A stretch of DNA of 64,000 bases. Origin: Amphibalanus amphitrite. Its lineage: Eukaryota; Arthropoda; Thecostraca; Balanomorpha; Balanidae. A model generated the notes under the pieces. That model made no database searches. It saw only the letters and a program-made list of their open reading frames with translations, and was not told the DNA's origin. Shown here in pieces: positions 32,430 through 43,350 of this stretch. How positions within the stretch are numbered: position 1 is the first letter of the stretch; each line of letters starts with the position of its first letter. The DNA is taken from assembly GCF_019059575.1 (NCBI RefSeq), contig NW_024881567.1, forward strand, positions 1,025,001 to 1,089,000. Direction: 5' to 3'. The translations under genes were made by a program, and so were the position numbers.

Positions 32430-32990
32430 TTAGTGTGCAAGATGTATATTAGTACAAATGTGACTCAGTGACAAGAGGCTGATGCCTGATTTTTTTTTCG
32501 TGATGTGATATTCAGGGGGCTTGAACCGTCTGAACTATTAGTGCGAGCTAGGAGTGCTATGATCAGCAGCACTTGTATATATCATCGCTGGATTATGTGC
32601 AGTGAGAATAGACTTGATTATTCAATCTTTTATCCGACAAACCCCAGGACTTCACTTGAAGAAATATATAGCTGACACTCTTGGCATGTCTTGTTTTATT
32701 ATTTGAAAAACTGTTAAGCTTCGTTTTTAGACGTAGGTGCTACTAGCATGTAGTCATTCCTCTATTGCAGTCATTTCCTCTAACATGAATCAGCCAACTC
32801 TAATTCATTGACAGCGAGAGTTTTATCAGCACCCAGGGCTTCGACAAATTTTGAATGACTCCGACTACTAATAAAACTGTTCACTCCGACCGACTACGGT
32901 TCCGGCTTCGACATCTTTTGCATTGAGGATTCCTAAAACGGTTGTGCAAAAGATGAAAAGGAAGATTGGTGCACAATGTGATACTTATTT
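32430..32990. other. unassigned sequence after the transposase
   Basis: AT-rich with no transposon end found; the right breakpoint of the inferred inversion should lie here. A GACTCCGACTACTAATAA / ACTCCGACCGACTACGG phrase repeats near 32850-32900. Confidence 0.3.
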
Positions 32991-32993
32991 TAA

Positions 32994-33347
32994 TTGTCGC
33001 CCGTGGAAAGGGCCGCGACTCTGCCAGAGCTGTCCGATGCTGTGCGGCGGATGTCCTCCTCCAGGGCGAGTGGCAGTGATGAGATTACTATCCAAATGAT
33101 ACGGATGACACTCCCTGTGATCGGCCCACAGCTGCTCCATGTGATCAACGCTTCTCTTGCATCAGGAGAGGTACCTGAGGAATGGAAGCTAGCATGCATT
33201 GCTCCGATTCACAAATGCGGTAAGATCGATGACCCTAACAACTATAGACCTGTCGCGGTGCTACCTACTGTCACTAAGATCACCGAGAGTATCGTCTGTG
33301 CACAACTTGTCGGTTACTTACTGACTCACGACACGGGCCGGATCTAA
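32994..33347 (+). pseudogene. LINE reverse transcriptase N-terminal fragment
   Basis: The frame carries RMSSSRASGSDEITIQMI, the 'K-x-G-D' start of LINE RT. It continues with VINASLASGEVPEEWKLACIAPIHKCGK and NYRPVAVLPTVTKITESI (RT motifs 0 to 2). No start codon is near, and the fragment ends at about 33345 where BEL/Pao sequence begins. The catalytic F-A-D-D block is absent. By content it follows directly on the linker that ends at 25862, so it may be the third piece of the same LINE, here back on the plus strand. Confidence 0.75.
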
Positions 33348-33380
33348 AGTAAAAACCGCGAAATAAAGTAGCGTACAAAG

Positions 33381-34579
33381 ATGGCAACTAAAGTAAAGCG
33401 CCGGCTTAAAGCAAAAGAATGCCAATTAAGTAGATCACTTAGTAGGCTAGAACAGCTTAGTGCACAAAACGAAGATGAAGGAAGCCTCAGTGAAGCATTA
33501 GCAGTCGTTGATCAGTCGAAGTCAATGGAAAGTCTGCAAGATGAGCTATTTGGTCTCATCCCAGAAGACGAAATCGAAAAAGAACTTGAAGCATGGACCG
33601 AACTGGAGGAGAGAAAGATACAGTTGATAAGTCAGACGAAGAGACTGATGAAGAAAGAGAGCGGAAGCCAAATCACTTCCGCTGAGACGGTGAAGGTTAC
33701 ACATCTGGAGCCCATTAAGATACCGAAGTTTAGTGGGCAGGCGGCTCAATACGGACAGTTCAGAGCGGCTTTCCAGGTGTGCGTAGATGAAAACAGACAG
33801 ATTTCAATGATGGAAAAAAATGACTCGACTGAGAGGGTACCTTGAGGGAGAAGCCCTTCAGGCTAAAGAAGGTCTCACCTTTTCGGAGAGTGACTACCAA
33901 GCTGCCCTGAAAATCCTAGACAAGAGATTTGGAGGTCATGATCGGCAAGTGAAAGAGCGTCTACGTGCGCTTCGCAGTCAGAACCCCATTGAGCCGGAAG
34001 ACGGCAACGCCATGCGAAGATTTGCAGACGTTTTGACGGCCACAAGTCCTCAGCTTGAAGAACATGGGAGATGAACACGAGGTCTTTTCTGAGACGCTTT
34101 TTGAAGATGTGTTCAGAAAATTGCTAGAACGCGACAGGCAAGGCTTCATCAGCGAATCGGTCAGAAATGGAGAAAAATGAACCTGATCAGCCTTGAACCA
34201 TGGCTCCAAGCGAGATCTGAAATAGCAAAACTGAGCTCCGATTTTTGTGGTCCGATCGGCCTCAGAGAACCTAACCGCACGCTCGGCGCTCGACACGCTG
34301 GCGGACCAAGTGAAAGTGAAAGTCGCGCCGGTAAGACGTTAAAAGACTGAGATGAAGAAACGTAAATGTGAGCTCTGTTCACAGGAAGCTCACAGTTTGG
34401 AGAAATGTCATCGGTTCAAGAACATGACTCCCGATGAACGCTGGGAGGCAGTAAAGAAGCAGAGACGGTGCTTTGGTTGTCTGGACAAGAACCACCACAC
34501 GGCGGAGTGTAATCGAGCCACTAGGTGCCAGTGTAACCGATTCCATCACCGTATGGTTAATGGTGGTCACGAATGCTAG
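33381..34579 (+). pseudogene. BEL/Pao Gag with zinc knuckles, frameshifted
   Basis: ATG at 33381 opens a charged, helical N terminus. LEPIKIPKFSGQAAQYGQFRAAFQ is the BEL Gag signature (DUF1759-like). A frameshift occurs near 33820, and the frame then reads RLRGYLEGEALQAKEGLTFSESDYQAALKILDKRFG, the rest of that domain. After further breaks near 34074 a Cys/His-rich segment at 34352-34579 (CELCSQEAHSLEKC, RRCFGCLDKNHHTAEC) forms the nucleic-acid-binding zinc knuckles typical of these Gags. It would package element RNA. At least two frameshifts make it non-functional. Confidence 0.8.
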
Positions 34580-34599
34580 TTCGGTCGGTCGGCGGTACA

Positions 34600-36087
34600 A
34601 ACAGGTGGACCTCTGGTAGCGAACTGTATTCGAAACGGTCATTCAGTACCGGCTTCAACATTGCTGCCAAATAAAAAGTCGACAGACAGCCCAAACCATT
34701 GGTCGAAAACAGCCAATCACGAACAGTTTGACAGCGCGACACGCCCGATAAGTTTCCATGCGCCCCACGGGACGACCGCGGCGGCCCGCTCAGGTCAGAC
34801 AGGGGGAGGGGTAATCACGGCACATGGGGTTACGCGGCCCGCTGAACTGAGGCGGGGAGGGGGAATCGCGACATACTCCCCACTCGAAATCTAGATAAAT
34901 TTCGAAAAACTAAACGTCTAGCGCATCAGACATCACAAAGAAACTAAACGTGACAGAGCACACAGATCAGAGCAGCACTTCGCGGCGACGGATCTCACAC
35001 TAGTGCGGCTCAGGCTGCCGCCTCCAGCAAGAAAAGCCGGCTGATCGGGCGGCGCGTCATCCGCCCACGCAAGTGAATGACGGCGGCTCTCGCGCGGCCG
35101 TCCGGCCCGGCCAGCAGTCTCTCCACCCGAGCTGCCGGCCACCGGCCGCGCGGTCCCTCGCCGTGCACGAGGACGACGTCACCGACGTGAGAGGCGTGCG
35201 ATTCGGCCGACCGCGAGGTGACGTGCTCCAGCCGCGCAGGGTGCTGAGATACTCGGCGCACCAACGCCGGGTCAGCTGGTTACACACCCGTTTCTGGTGC
35301 CGCCAGACCCTGCTGATAGAGGACTCTTTCAGCGTCGGGCACAGAACACCGTCTATGGTGGTTACCCCGAACAGTAGGTGGGCAGGGGTCAGTAGGTCTT
35401 CCCCATCACCCAAGGTGAGTGGGCGCAGATTGATAAAAAAATGCGAGCTCATAGAGTGTTGCAGACAGTCCATCGAAAGTCAGGTGGCACAAATGCAGAG
35501 TGACTCGCAGGGCCTTCTTGGTTACGCCCACCATTCTCTCCCAGAACCCGCCCCACCAGGGAGCGGCCTCCCGGATGAAGCGCCACGTAACGCACCTTGG
35601 CAGTATGTATGTATGTATGTATGTATGTATTGACGATCAAGAGCAATCCACAATCGGCGTGGCGATTACACTCGGCGTGGCGATTACACCGGCAGATGAC
35701 CTAACAGTGCACGGAAGGTTCTGGCGTTGTCGCTGTAGACGACGATTGGCATTCCTCGAAGCGCGAAGAATCTCCTCAGCGCCAGAACGAGATCGGCACT
35801 CGCCTGGGAACGAACCAGCTCAAGGTGCACGGCACGAGAGGTGGCACAGGTAACGAGCAACGCCCATACATTGGTGGCGCTGTTGTCGACAAACAGCGGG
35901 CCGAAGTAATCCACGCCGACCTTGGCGAATGGGCGTGCTGGCTGGGTCCGGAAGCTCGGCAGAGTCCTCTGGCGATCTGTAGGGTAAATCACGGTATCGC
36001 CTACATCGGCGGCATGAATCGACAGCGCGGCAAACAGGCGGGGAGGGGGAATCGCGACACACCGCCTGCTCTGCGCAACAATCAATG
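34600..36087 (-). mobile_element. second BEL/Pao relic, antisense inside the first
   Basis: Minus-strand frames encode BEL integrase: FAKVGVDYFGPLFV, WALLVTCATSRAVHLELV and YSDNARTF at 36085-35684. Next come APWWGGFWERM-type residues near 35580-35540 (another frame) and LTPAHLLFG at about 35400. A (TATG)n microsatellite (35601-35631) interrupts it. Gag, protease and RT are missing. The phrase TCGCGATTCCCCCTCCCCGC (minus strand) occurs at about 34876-34857 and again at 36058-36039; it may be an LTR start, but complete LTRs cannot be drawn. Confidence 0.7.
35601..35631. repeat. (GTAT)n microsatellite
   Basis: About seven GTAT units inside the antisense BEL/Pao integrase region. Confidence 0.95.
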
Positions 36088-36154
36088 ACCGAGCAAGTGG
36101 ACAAGCAGTGCAAGACCAGCCGAGAGGGCAACCTCTGGTTCAGCTGTCAATCAG

Positions 36155-37231
36155 TTCAGATTAGCTCTCAGAACGATTCCAGTCATCATCAGCCATAAAG
36201 GCCGGGAACTGCGTGCGACTGCGTTCCTTGACGGAGGCTCCGATACAAGCTACCTCAGATAAAGCGCGGCGGAGGCTTTGGGAATTTCGTCAGAAGTTGA
36301 GTCTCTTCAAATATCGACTCTTGGCGAAATGATCCAGTCTCTAAAAACACAGCATGCTGACATCACGATAAAAGATACAGAAGATGGTGCGCTGAACAAA
36401 CTCCACGTATGCACTCTGCCTTTAGTTTGCCGCGATCTAGAAGTGACCCGATGGCCGACAGAAAAGGAGCAATGGAATCACCTACGTGACGTTCCATTTC
36501 AAGAGAGTGGCGCCGAAGTCGATCTGCTGATCGGAAGCGACCAACCGGAACTGCACGAAGTTCTCAAGAGGCGGAGCGGGGGTACAGGGCGCCCCGTGGC
36601 GGACAGAACTCCGTTGGGATGGACCTGTGTCGGCCCCGTGGGCGGACGAGATCAGATGCCCGGTCAGACACGGACAGGCGGTCATGCCGTCACTGCTTCT
36701 GACGAACCTGGGCCCAATCTTACCAAACGCCGTGAATGCGCATTCACGGCATTTGGTAACATTCAGAACTATTCAACATTCATTTATTCTTTCTTTCAGG
36801 CAGCATCCATAATCACTCACGCAATAAAAATCATTGGACAAGATTAGCTAGATGTAAATATAAAGGATATGTTTGATATCGGCAGTGCCGTAAACTCCGG
36901 CCAGTGCTGCCAAATCCTATTCATGGCATTGGTAAGATTGGGCCCTGGGCTGGACAACATTCTTAAACAGTTTTGGGAGAATGACAGCTTGGAGGCAATG
37001 CCTCACTCCAATCTGCTGACAACGGAAGAAAAACGTGCAGTGAAGTGCGCCGAGGAAACAGTGCAGCTGAAGGATGGGAGGTATAAAGTTGGAGTGCCCT
37101 GGAAAGGTCAGACGCCCGCTCTCAAACAGATAAGCAGCAACAAAAAGGCCGCGCTGTCTAGGCTGCAGAGCTTAGAAGCTAGCATGCTGAAGAAACCAGA
37201 CTTGAGAGAGCATCATGATCCATCCAGCTGA
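36155..37231 (+). pseudogene. BEL/Pao aspartic protease (A17-like) and start of the RT region, broken
   Basis: The frame reads FRLALRTIPVII, then ATAFLDGGSDTSYL with the catalytic Asp. An in-frame stop follows at 36260-36262, then SAAEALGISSEVE. LRDVPFQESGAEVDLLIGSD and RTPLGWTCVGPVGG are characteristic BEL/Pao sequence after the protease. A MITE (36710-36945) interrupts it. After the MITE come FWENDSLEAM and TEEEKRAV-like residues, KVGVPWKG and ALSRLQSLEASM, which precede RT in this family. The frame ends at 37229-37231 and RT itself is absent. Confidence 0.78.
36710..36945. mobile_element. short inverted-repeat element (about 236 bp) in BEL/Pao
   Basis: Inverted ends GGGCCCAATCTTACCAA. Right inside the left end is a near-perfect 40-bp palindrome (36720-36760), built from TTACCAAACGCCGTGAATG and its complement. 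It separates two parts of the BEL protease/RT frame. The target duplication is unclear because GGGCCC is itself palindromic. Confidence 0.75.
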
Positions 37232-37291
37232 CCAGAGCGACCTCTAGTCGCGTCATCACCAGAATCGGACAAAGAAAAGAGGAAAGTAAAG

Positions 37292-38774
37292 ATGTCTTTC
37301 CCGGCTCAGCAGCTTCAAGCCGTCGTGGACGAAAACAAGTTCTCGTCGCTGAAGCGTCTGCTCAGAATCACAGCCTGGGTCACTCGGTTCACGGGGAATT
37401 GTCGGCTGGCTTGTCAGCAAAGGAAGAGTGGGCCACTGACAGCAGAAGAACTGCAAGAAACAGAGAGGTACTGGGTAAGAGTGACTCAACAGCAAGCCTT
37501 CCAGAAGGAGCTGACTGACCTGCAGAACCACCGAGTCGTGGATCGGTCAAGCAGTCTCATCAGTCTCATGCCGCAGCTCACAGAGGGCGGCGTACTCAGA
37601 GTGACTGGCCGTCTGCTCAACGCGGATATAGCAGATGATGCTAAATATCCGGTCATCCTGCCTCAGAAGAGTCACTTCACTCAACTGGTGATCAGAGACA
37701 CACACGAACGTCTAAAACACACAGGTGTTAACCACGTGCTCGCAGAAACAAGGCAAAGATACTGGATAGTGAACGGCCGGCAAGCTGTGAAGTCATGCGA
37801 CTTCCGCTGCAACTTCTGTCGGAAAAGACGGGTTTCACCAGGAGAGCAGGTCATGGCCCCGCTGCCGGAGTGTCGCCTGGGTAATGAAGCGCGTGCATTC
37901 GCCTGCTGTGTGGTCGACTTTGCTGGTCCCTATCTCACAACAGTGGCCCCCAGAACGACAGCAAAACGCTACCTGTGCCTGTTCACTTGCATGGCAACTC
38001 GTGCCGCTCATCTGGAGATGGTAGCTGATTTGACCGCTGACGCGTTCCTACTGGCTTTTTCTCGCATGGTAGCCAGAAGAGGCAACCCGAAGGTGCTCAT
38101 AAGTGACAATGGCAAGAACTTCGTAGGGGCCAGGCAGGAATTGCGCAGATTAGACGAAGCGAATCCTGAAATCGCATGCAAGCTTGGTCACGAAGGGGTA
38201 GAGTGTAAGCTAAATCCACCATCAGCTCTTCACCATGGAGGAGTGTTCGAGTCGATCATCAAGTCGGCCAAGAAGGCACTGAAAGTCGTCCTGGAGAAGG
38301 CATCAGTGACAGATGATGAACTTTCTACCACATTCACTGAAGTAGAAGGAATGCTGAACTACAGGCCTCTGACGTACTGCGGGGCGGATCCGAAGGACGA
38401 GCCGTGCCTGACCTTCAATCACTTTTTGATAGGCCAGATATGTAGTACTCTGGCTCCTGATATGACCGCACCGTCAGTCGGTGGCGCTATCTTCAAGAGT
38501 TCATCGCCAGGATATGGAAACGATTCCAGAGGGAACTGCTGCCCACTCTGTCACAGCGCCACAAGTGGTGAAAATAGATGTTGAAGTCGGAGACGTCATG
38601 CTGCTCCTCGAGCCCAACACACCCAGCGGAAAGTGGCTTCTTGTCATCGTAGAGGCCGTGCATCCTGGACAAGACGGACACGTCAGGGTAGTAGGCGTCG
38701 GAAGAGAAGGTCAAGTCTTGAGTAAACCTATCACAAAGCTGTGTCCATTGGACTGTCAAAGTGGAGGACCCTAG
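37292..38774 (+). pseudogene. BEL/Pao integrase with zinc domain, C-terminal frameshift
   Basis: The N-terminal part is the RNase H-to-integrase linker (LKRLLRITAWVTRF, GGVLRVTGRL). The zinc-binding domain has HERLKHTG and CDFRCNFCRKRR. The integrase core has VVDFAGPYL (Asp), KVLISDNGKNF (Asp) and HHGGVFESIIKSAKKAL (Glu). MLNYRPLTY follows. A frameshift near 38510 moves the DUF5641-like end into the next frame (KIDVEVGDVMLLLEPNTPSGKW...ITKLCPLD), which stops at 38774. All three catalytic positions look intact. The protein would insert element DNA into the genome, but this copy lacks RT. Confidence 0.85.
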
Positions 38775-38821
38775 ATCCTCCAAAGAGGAAGAAATGGACG
38801 GGCGCGGCATAATGGAGGTGG

Positions 38822-38824
<3 letters not shown>

Positions 38825-38918
<94 letters not shown>
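38825..38918. repeat. (GA)n microsatellite at a LINE 3' end
   Basis: About 47 GA units with one AA step. It begins exactly where the minus-strand LINE's 3' UTR ends (AAATAAATCAT followed by CT repeats on that strand), so it is probably the LINE's own 3' tail. Confidence 0.95.
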
Positions 38919-39183
38919 TGATTTATTTGAGCATCAATATTCACACTTGTCGAAACATTACGATTGGCGTAGAAGCGCTATGGCGCTTAAAACGAGACGC
39001 CGCTCGAAACACGTAGAAAGCAGACAATAACACTTCTAATCGAACACTACTAATCACTACTGATCTGAATCAAAATGTCAATATTAACATAGCGAAGTCG
39101 ACCCTGCCTTGGCCGAAGCGCCTGTCCCCGCCCCTACTCGTGCCATTGCTATGTATTCCGAAATGGAAGTGCTGCTCCTAGTT

Positions 39184-42100
39184 CTAGCAGGCAAATCTCC
39201 GCGTTTTGAGTATATAGCTCTGGACGGCCATGACGGTGTCATGGCGGGTAACCTTCATAACTCGCGAAGGCCCATTTAGCAGTGTTTCTATTTTCTTTTT
39301 CCGAGGAATGTTTTGAAAGTTCTCACTGAGAATTTCAGTTAACCTTTCGAACAATTCTTCTCGTTCTGTGCGAAAGAGTGGACAGATAAGGAGGAAATGC
39401 TCGTTGTTTTCTGCAGCAGCACCACATCTGCACTTGGCTGAATCACTTTTCCCCAATTTGAATCTGTGGTCATTAAGATCTGATGAATTAAGCCTGAGTC
39501 GGGTGTGAAGCCGGTTTCCAATTTTGGAACCTGTGCTTAGGTAGGAGCTAGGTGACATGTTTATACCGGCATATGCATACAGCCTCTTTTTGAAGAATTT
39601 TTGGCTGTGCTCGGCTCGTAAGTCGTTGGGTAGTTCGTTCCAGATTCTTGTTGTTGTTGGGATGATAGATCTCGCGTAGGAAGCTGAGCGGACTGCTGGG
39701 ATGGTGCGTTGAGTGGACTGTGTGCATCGCAGATTTCTCTCTATCTCTAGGTTTCTCGTTTTGGGTATGATGTCTTTTATAAAGTCCGGAACACGATCAT
39801 CTAATGCTATCTTGTGATAGAGTTGCACTTTGTGGGCCCGACGTCTGTCTACTAGTGAGGTCCAGCCCAGCTCTTTCCGGAGGCCCGCTGTAGACGTCCT
39901 TTGAGGTGTGTCAGTGATGAGGCGTGCCGCCCTGTTCTGTGCTTTCTCTAGTCGGGACTTGTCAAATGCTGTCAGATGGCAATCAAATATTGAGTCGCAG
40001 TAGTCGAGATGGGGCTGGACATACATTTGATAGATTTGAAGTAAGATTTGTCGTGGAAGTAGAGATGCTATTGGGAAGAGAGGACTCATCGTGCGGTAAA
40101 ATTTTGATAGGATGTTGTCGACGTGAGACTTGAATCTCAGATCAGTTGAGATTGTTACTCCAAGATGTTTGTGGGAATCGCGAATGGGAATCGGTGAACC
40201 GCCAAATTCCAGGCTTGGAATGTGTGTTTTTTTGTTACTAAGCGTTTGTTGGACTGTTTTTGTAGCATTAAATGTTATTATCCAGTCGTCTCCATAGCGT
40301 TTGATGCGATTTAAGTCGGTTTGCAGTGATTTTTCAACTTCATGAAAATTATTAACATTGTGACTGGCATGTAAGGAGCTGTCATCCGCAAAAAATAGCA
40401 TTTCATTGTTGGTAACGCTACTGAGCCCATTTAGATACATTATGGCCAGCAGTGGGCCTAGGATGGATCCCTGTGGCACTCCTGCGGATAACTCACGCTG
40501 GGTGGACGTAGTTTGGCCTAGCTGGACTACTTGTCTCCTGTCACTTAGATAAGAGTTTAGCCAATCAAGTTGTGCACCTCTTATACCAAATTCTTTATCA
40601 CATTTTGCTAGCAGTCCCTCATGCCAAATCTTTTCGAAATATCTTGATATATCCAGGTAAATGATTGTGTAATCCTCACCCGAGTCTATGGCTCTATATA
40701 ACCTGTGAGTTAGATAAGCAAGTTGGAGCTCTGTGTTGTGACCAGGGCGATAACCACTTTGTTTTTGTGTTCAGAGCGAATGACTGTGAATGTGCTCATA
40801 TATCTGAGCGAACATAAGTTTTTCGAATATTTTCGCTAGACACGGCAGTAAGCTTATTGGTCGATATGATGCAGCCTCAGATGGGGAGCCATTCCCTTTA
40901 AAAATTGGTTTAACTGTGGCTTTCTTCCACTGAGTTGGGTACCTGCCTTTTTGGACTGATTTGTTTAAAATTCTGGATAGAGGCTCAGCAATGTAAGCCG
41001 CTGACATTTTGATTAGTTTCGCCGGTACGCCGTCGGAGCCGGTGGCTTTAGACGAATCCAGCCCATTGATGGTCTTCAAAACATCCCGAGGTGTAATGGG
41101 AGAAAACTGGAAGGTGTGTTGAGTGCTGTTATATGATGATTTGTATTCGCGTACGAGTTGTAAGTGTTTATCTGTAATGTTTATTTCTGTCTGGGAGCAA
41201 AAGTACGAATTGAGGGCCTCGGCCTTGCGGTGGTCTTAACTTACAAGATCATTTTCGATAATCAGAGGAGCCATAATGGAGTTTTGCTTGAACCCTGTGA
41301 CGCTTTTCAGGATTTTGTGGTATTTGTGAGGGGTTTTCTTAGTAGTGACAAGTAGATGTACTTTGTGTTGAATGGTTTCATTTTTGAGTTTTCTATTAAG
41401 GCTGGTTACAAGGTTGCGCTGAGATCGCCAGATCGACCAATCTCTTTCTGAGTTGTGACGTTGAGCAAGCTTGAATAACCGGTCTCGTTTACGCATTTCG
41501 CGCCTCAGCTCTGCTGTTAGCCACGGTTTGTGATTGCGGATCTTTACGGTTTTCTTTGGTATGTGAGCTACTGCAGTATGCAAGATGGCTTCTGTTAACA
41601 TTTCAATTGCATCATCGGTGTCGGCATTTGTTATGGCGCTCCAGTCTATGTTTCTCAGTGTATTAATGAAACCGTCAACGTTGGTATTTGAGTAGTCCCA
41701 GCGGGTTGTTGTTACATGTCGGTCTGCGTCGATTTTCTGAAGAGACAAAGAAATAAGTAGAGGGAAATGGTCGATGTTTGAGAAAGCCGGTAAAACTCCT
41801 GAAGATTTAATAAGTTCGGTTCGGTCTACAAAAATCAAATCTCTAAGTTGTGGGTGTCCCCTTGTATGCGGGTTGCTGTGTTAATAACTTGAGTTAAGTT
41901 TGACGCTTCAGTGATATTTTTCAGTTTGTTTTCGAAAGTGGTGATGGGGGAGTGGTTGGGTGCATTACTAGGCAGCCAGCAGTTTCCAGCATTAAAATCG
42001 CCAACGAGGACCAGAAGATCGGGACTATGCTGTTTAGCTTCAAGGACACAGTCAGACAAGTAATCTAGGAATTGAGATTGTCGGTCGCTAGTGGTGTTCG

Positions 42101-42539
42101 GTGGAAGATAAACTGAGCAGAGCAGCAGCGTCGTTTTATGGAATTTGATTTTCACCCATAGGCCTATCTTTGATCTTTTATCTATCTTTTTACGGCCGAA
42201 CCCCCAGCGAAACCCTATATAGGGTTTCAAAGAGCTCACACTCAAGATGTGATATTTGCGAAAAGGTAGTGTGTCTCTGACATATACTGCAACTCCTCCG
42301 CCCAACCTTGTCTTGTTTTTTAGTAATGGTGCATGAAGACCTTTCAGAGAGTAAAGACTGGAATGTATAGTGGTGTCAAGTTTTGTTTCAGATAGTGCTA
42401 GTATGCTAATATCGTTAATGTCAACGTAGTTTTGAAGCTCCTGTAGCCTTTCGTTGGCAGTGATGGAGTTGATATTAATTGCGGAGATGTTAACACCATC
42501 GCTTCGGAGCGTACCAGTTACTGGTGGCATTGTGGGCAC
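39184..42539 (-). pseudogene. LINE ORF2: endonuclease plus reverse transcriptase, several frameshifts
   Basis: ATG-type start at 42539. The AP endonuclease (42539-41835) has ISAININSITANERL, ILALSETKLD (catalytic Glu), GGGVAVYVRD, YLPPN and VLVGDFNAG. A frameshift near 41837 is followed by the linker (DHFPLLIS, KPWLTAELRREMRKRDRLF). More breaks lie between 41236 and 41079. The RT start reads GLDSSKATGSDGVPAKLI, PTQWKKATVKPIFKG and YRPISLLP (41079-40771). After another break near 40770 comes MPQGSILGPL and FFADD (catalytic Asp pair at 40386-40381). The C-terminal domain holds KHLGVTIS, YVQPHLDYCDSIFD and a CRCGAAAENNEHFLLICP zinc motif, ending at 39184. Endonuclease and RT are both recognisable, but at least three frameshifts kill it. 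Confidence 0.88.
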
Positions 42540-43346
42540 GGGGAAGGCGCTTCGGCTGGCGGCGGGTGGTGAGAGAACAGTTTACATAAAACAATGTGCA
42601 ATGTGGGCTATGGCTAAAACTTTTGGCAGATGACACTGATTTTGAGAGATGAGCAAGTACAGGGACCCGCAGTTGCTTCTGTACACACTAGTATTTCAGC
42701 GTATTCTTTGCCTGTGGCACCGTTGGAGGCGAATTGGGAAACGATTGTGTGCTTATTAAAACCACCATCTGAAGGGCTTTAAACTGATGTGCTGCTCTCC
42801 TAATTCAGTGAACTTTTTATGGCTATATCAGCAAAACATTGTTTTCAGCGCTTTTTCCTGCCCCATTCCTTCTGAAACCTGGAACCGCTTATTCCATTCA
42901 CTCCTGCCATCTGACGATGGTCGTGCTGATTACAAGTTCCGGCGCTAGTTACTGCTCCAGTTTTGCACCCGGCACAAACTCAGGCGGCACCGGGCCGTGG
43001 CTCGACCATGGGGAGGGTCGGACCGAGCCGACTGCCTGGGGCGCGGTTAGATCGGACGCCCTGCTGGGGAAGGGGACGGGAGTGAGGGAGAGTGGAGGAG
43101 GTGGTCACGTGGTCCGTCTAAGCTCGCAGACGACCTGTCCTGCGCCCAGCTATGTTCCGTGATCCAAAATGGCACGAGAGCTGTGGAATGCTTGGAGGGG
43201 ACGCTTCGAAAGCGAACTTCAGCAGCACTAATTTACCTTATTCTGTGGAGATAAATTAATATTATCTTAATGCAGAAAAAATTGTTTGTCCAAGCTGTAT
43301 AAGCTGTATCTTTTTAAAAGTTGTAAATATAATTATTTTTAGGGAC
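42540..43346. other. upstream flank of the LINE, no gene seen
   Basis: The first part may be LINE 5' UTR. GTACAGGGACCCGCAGTTGC at about 42658 recurs inverted near 48016-48036. A GC-rich stretch at 42960-43150 has no recognised coding content. Confidence 0.35.
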
Positions 43347-43350
43347 TTAA

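Larger units (their letters stand above)
33345..38774 (+). mobile_element. BEL/Pao LTR retrotransposon, defective, no LTRs recognised
   Basis: Gag (33381-34579), an A17-type protease region (36155-37231) and integrase (37292-38774) come in BEL/Pao order. Reverse transcriptase and RNase H are deleted between 37231 and 37292. A second BEL/Pao relic in antisense (about 34600-36087) and a MITE (36710-36945) interrupt it. I could not find matching LTRs at the ends; the left end abuts LINE sequence. Confidence 0.8.
38825..42539 (-). mobile_element. CR1/L2-type LINE, near-complete ORF2 and (CT)n 3' tail
   Basis: On the minus strand: ORF2 (42539 to 39184), a 3' UTR of about 260 bases containing AATAAA, then (CT)n at 38918-38825. 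A simple-repeat tail instead of poly(A) is known from CR1/L2-like and related LINEs. The 5' end and ORF1 are not attached; an ORF1-like frame on the same strand lies 7 kb upstream at 49488-50030. Confidence 0.8.
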
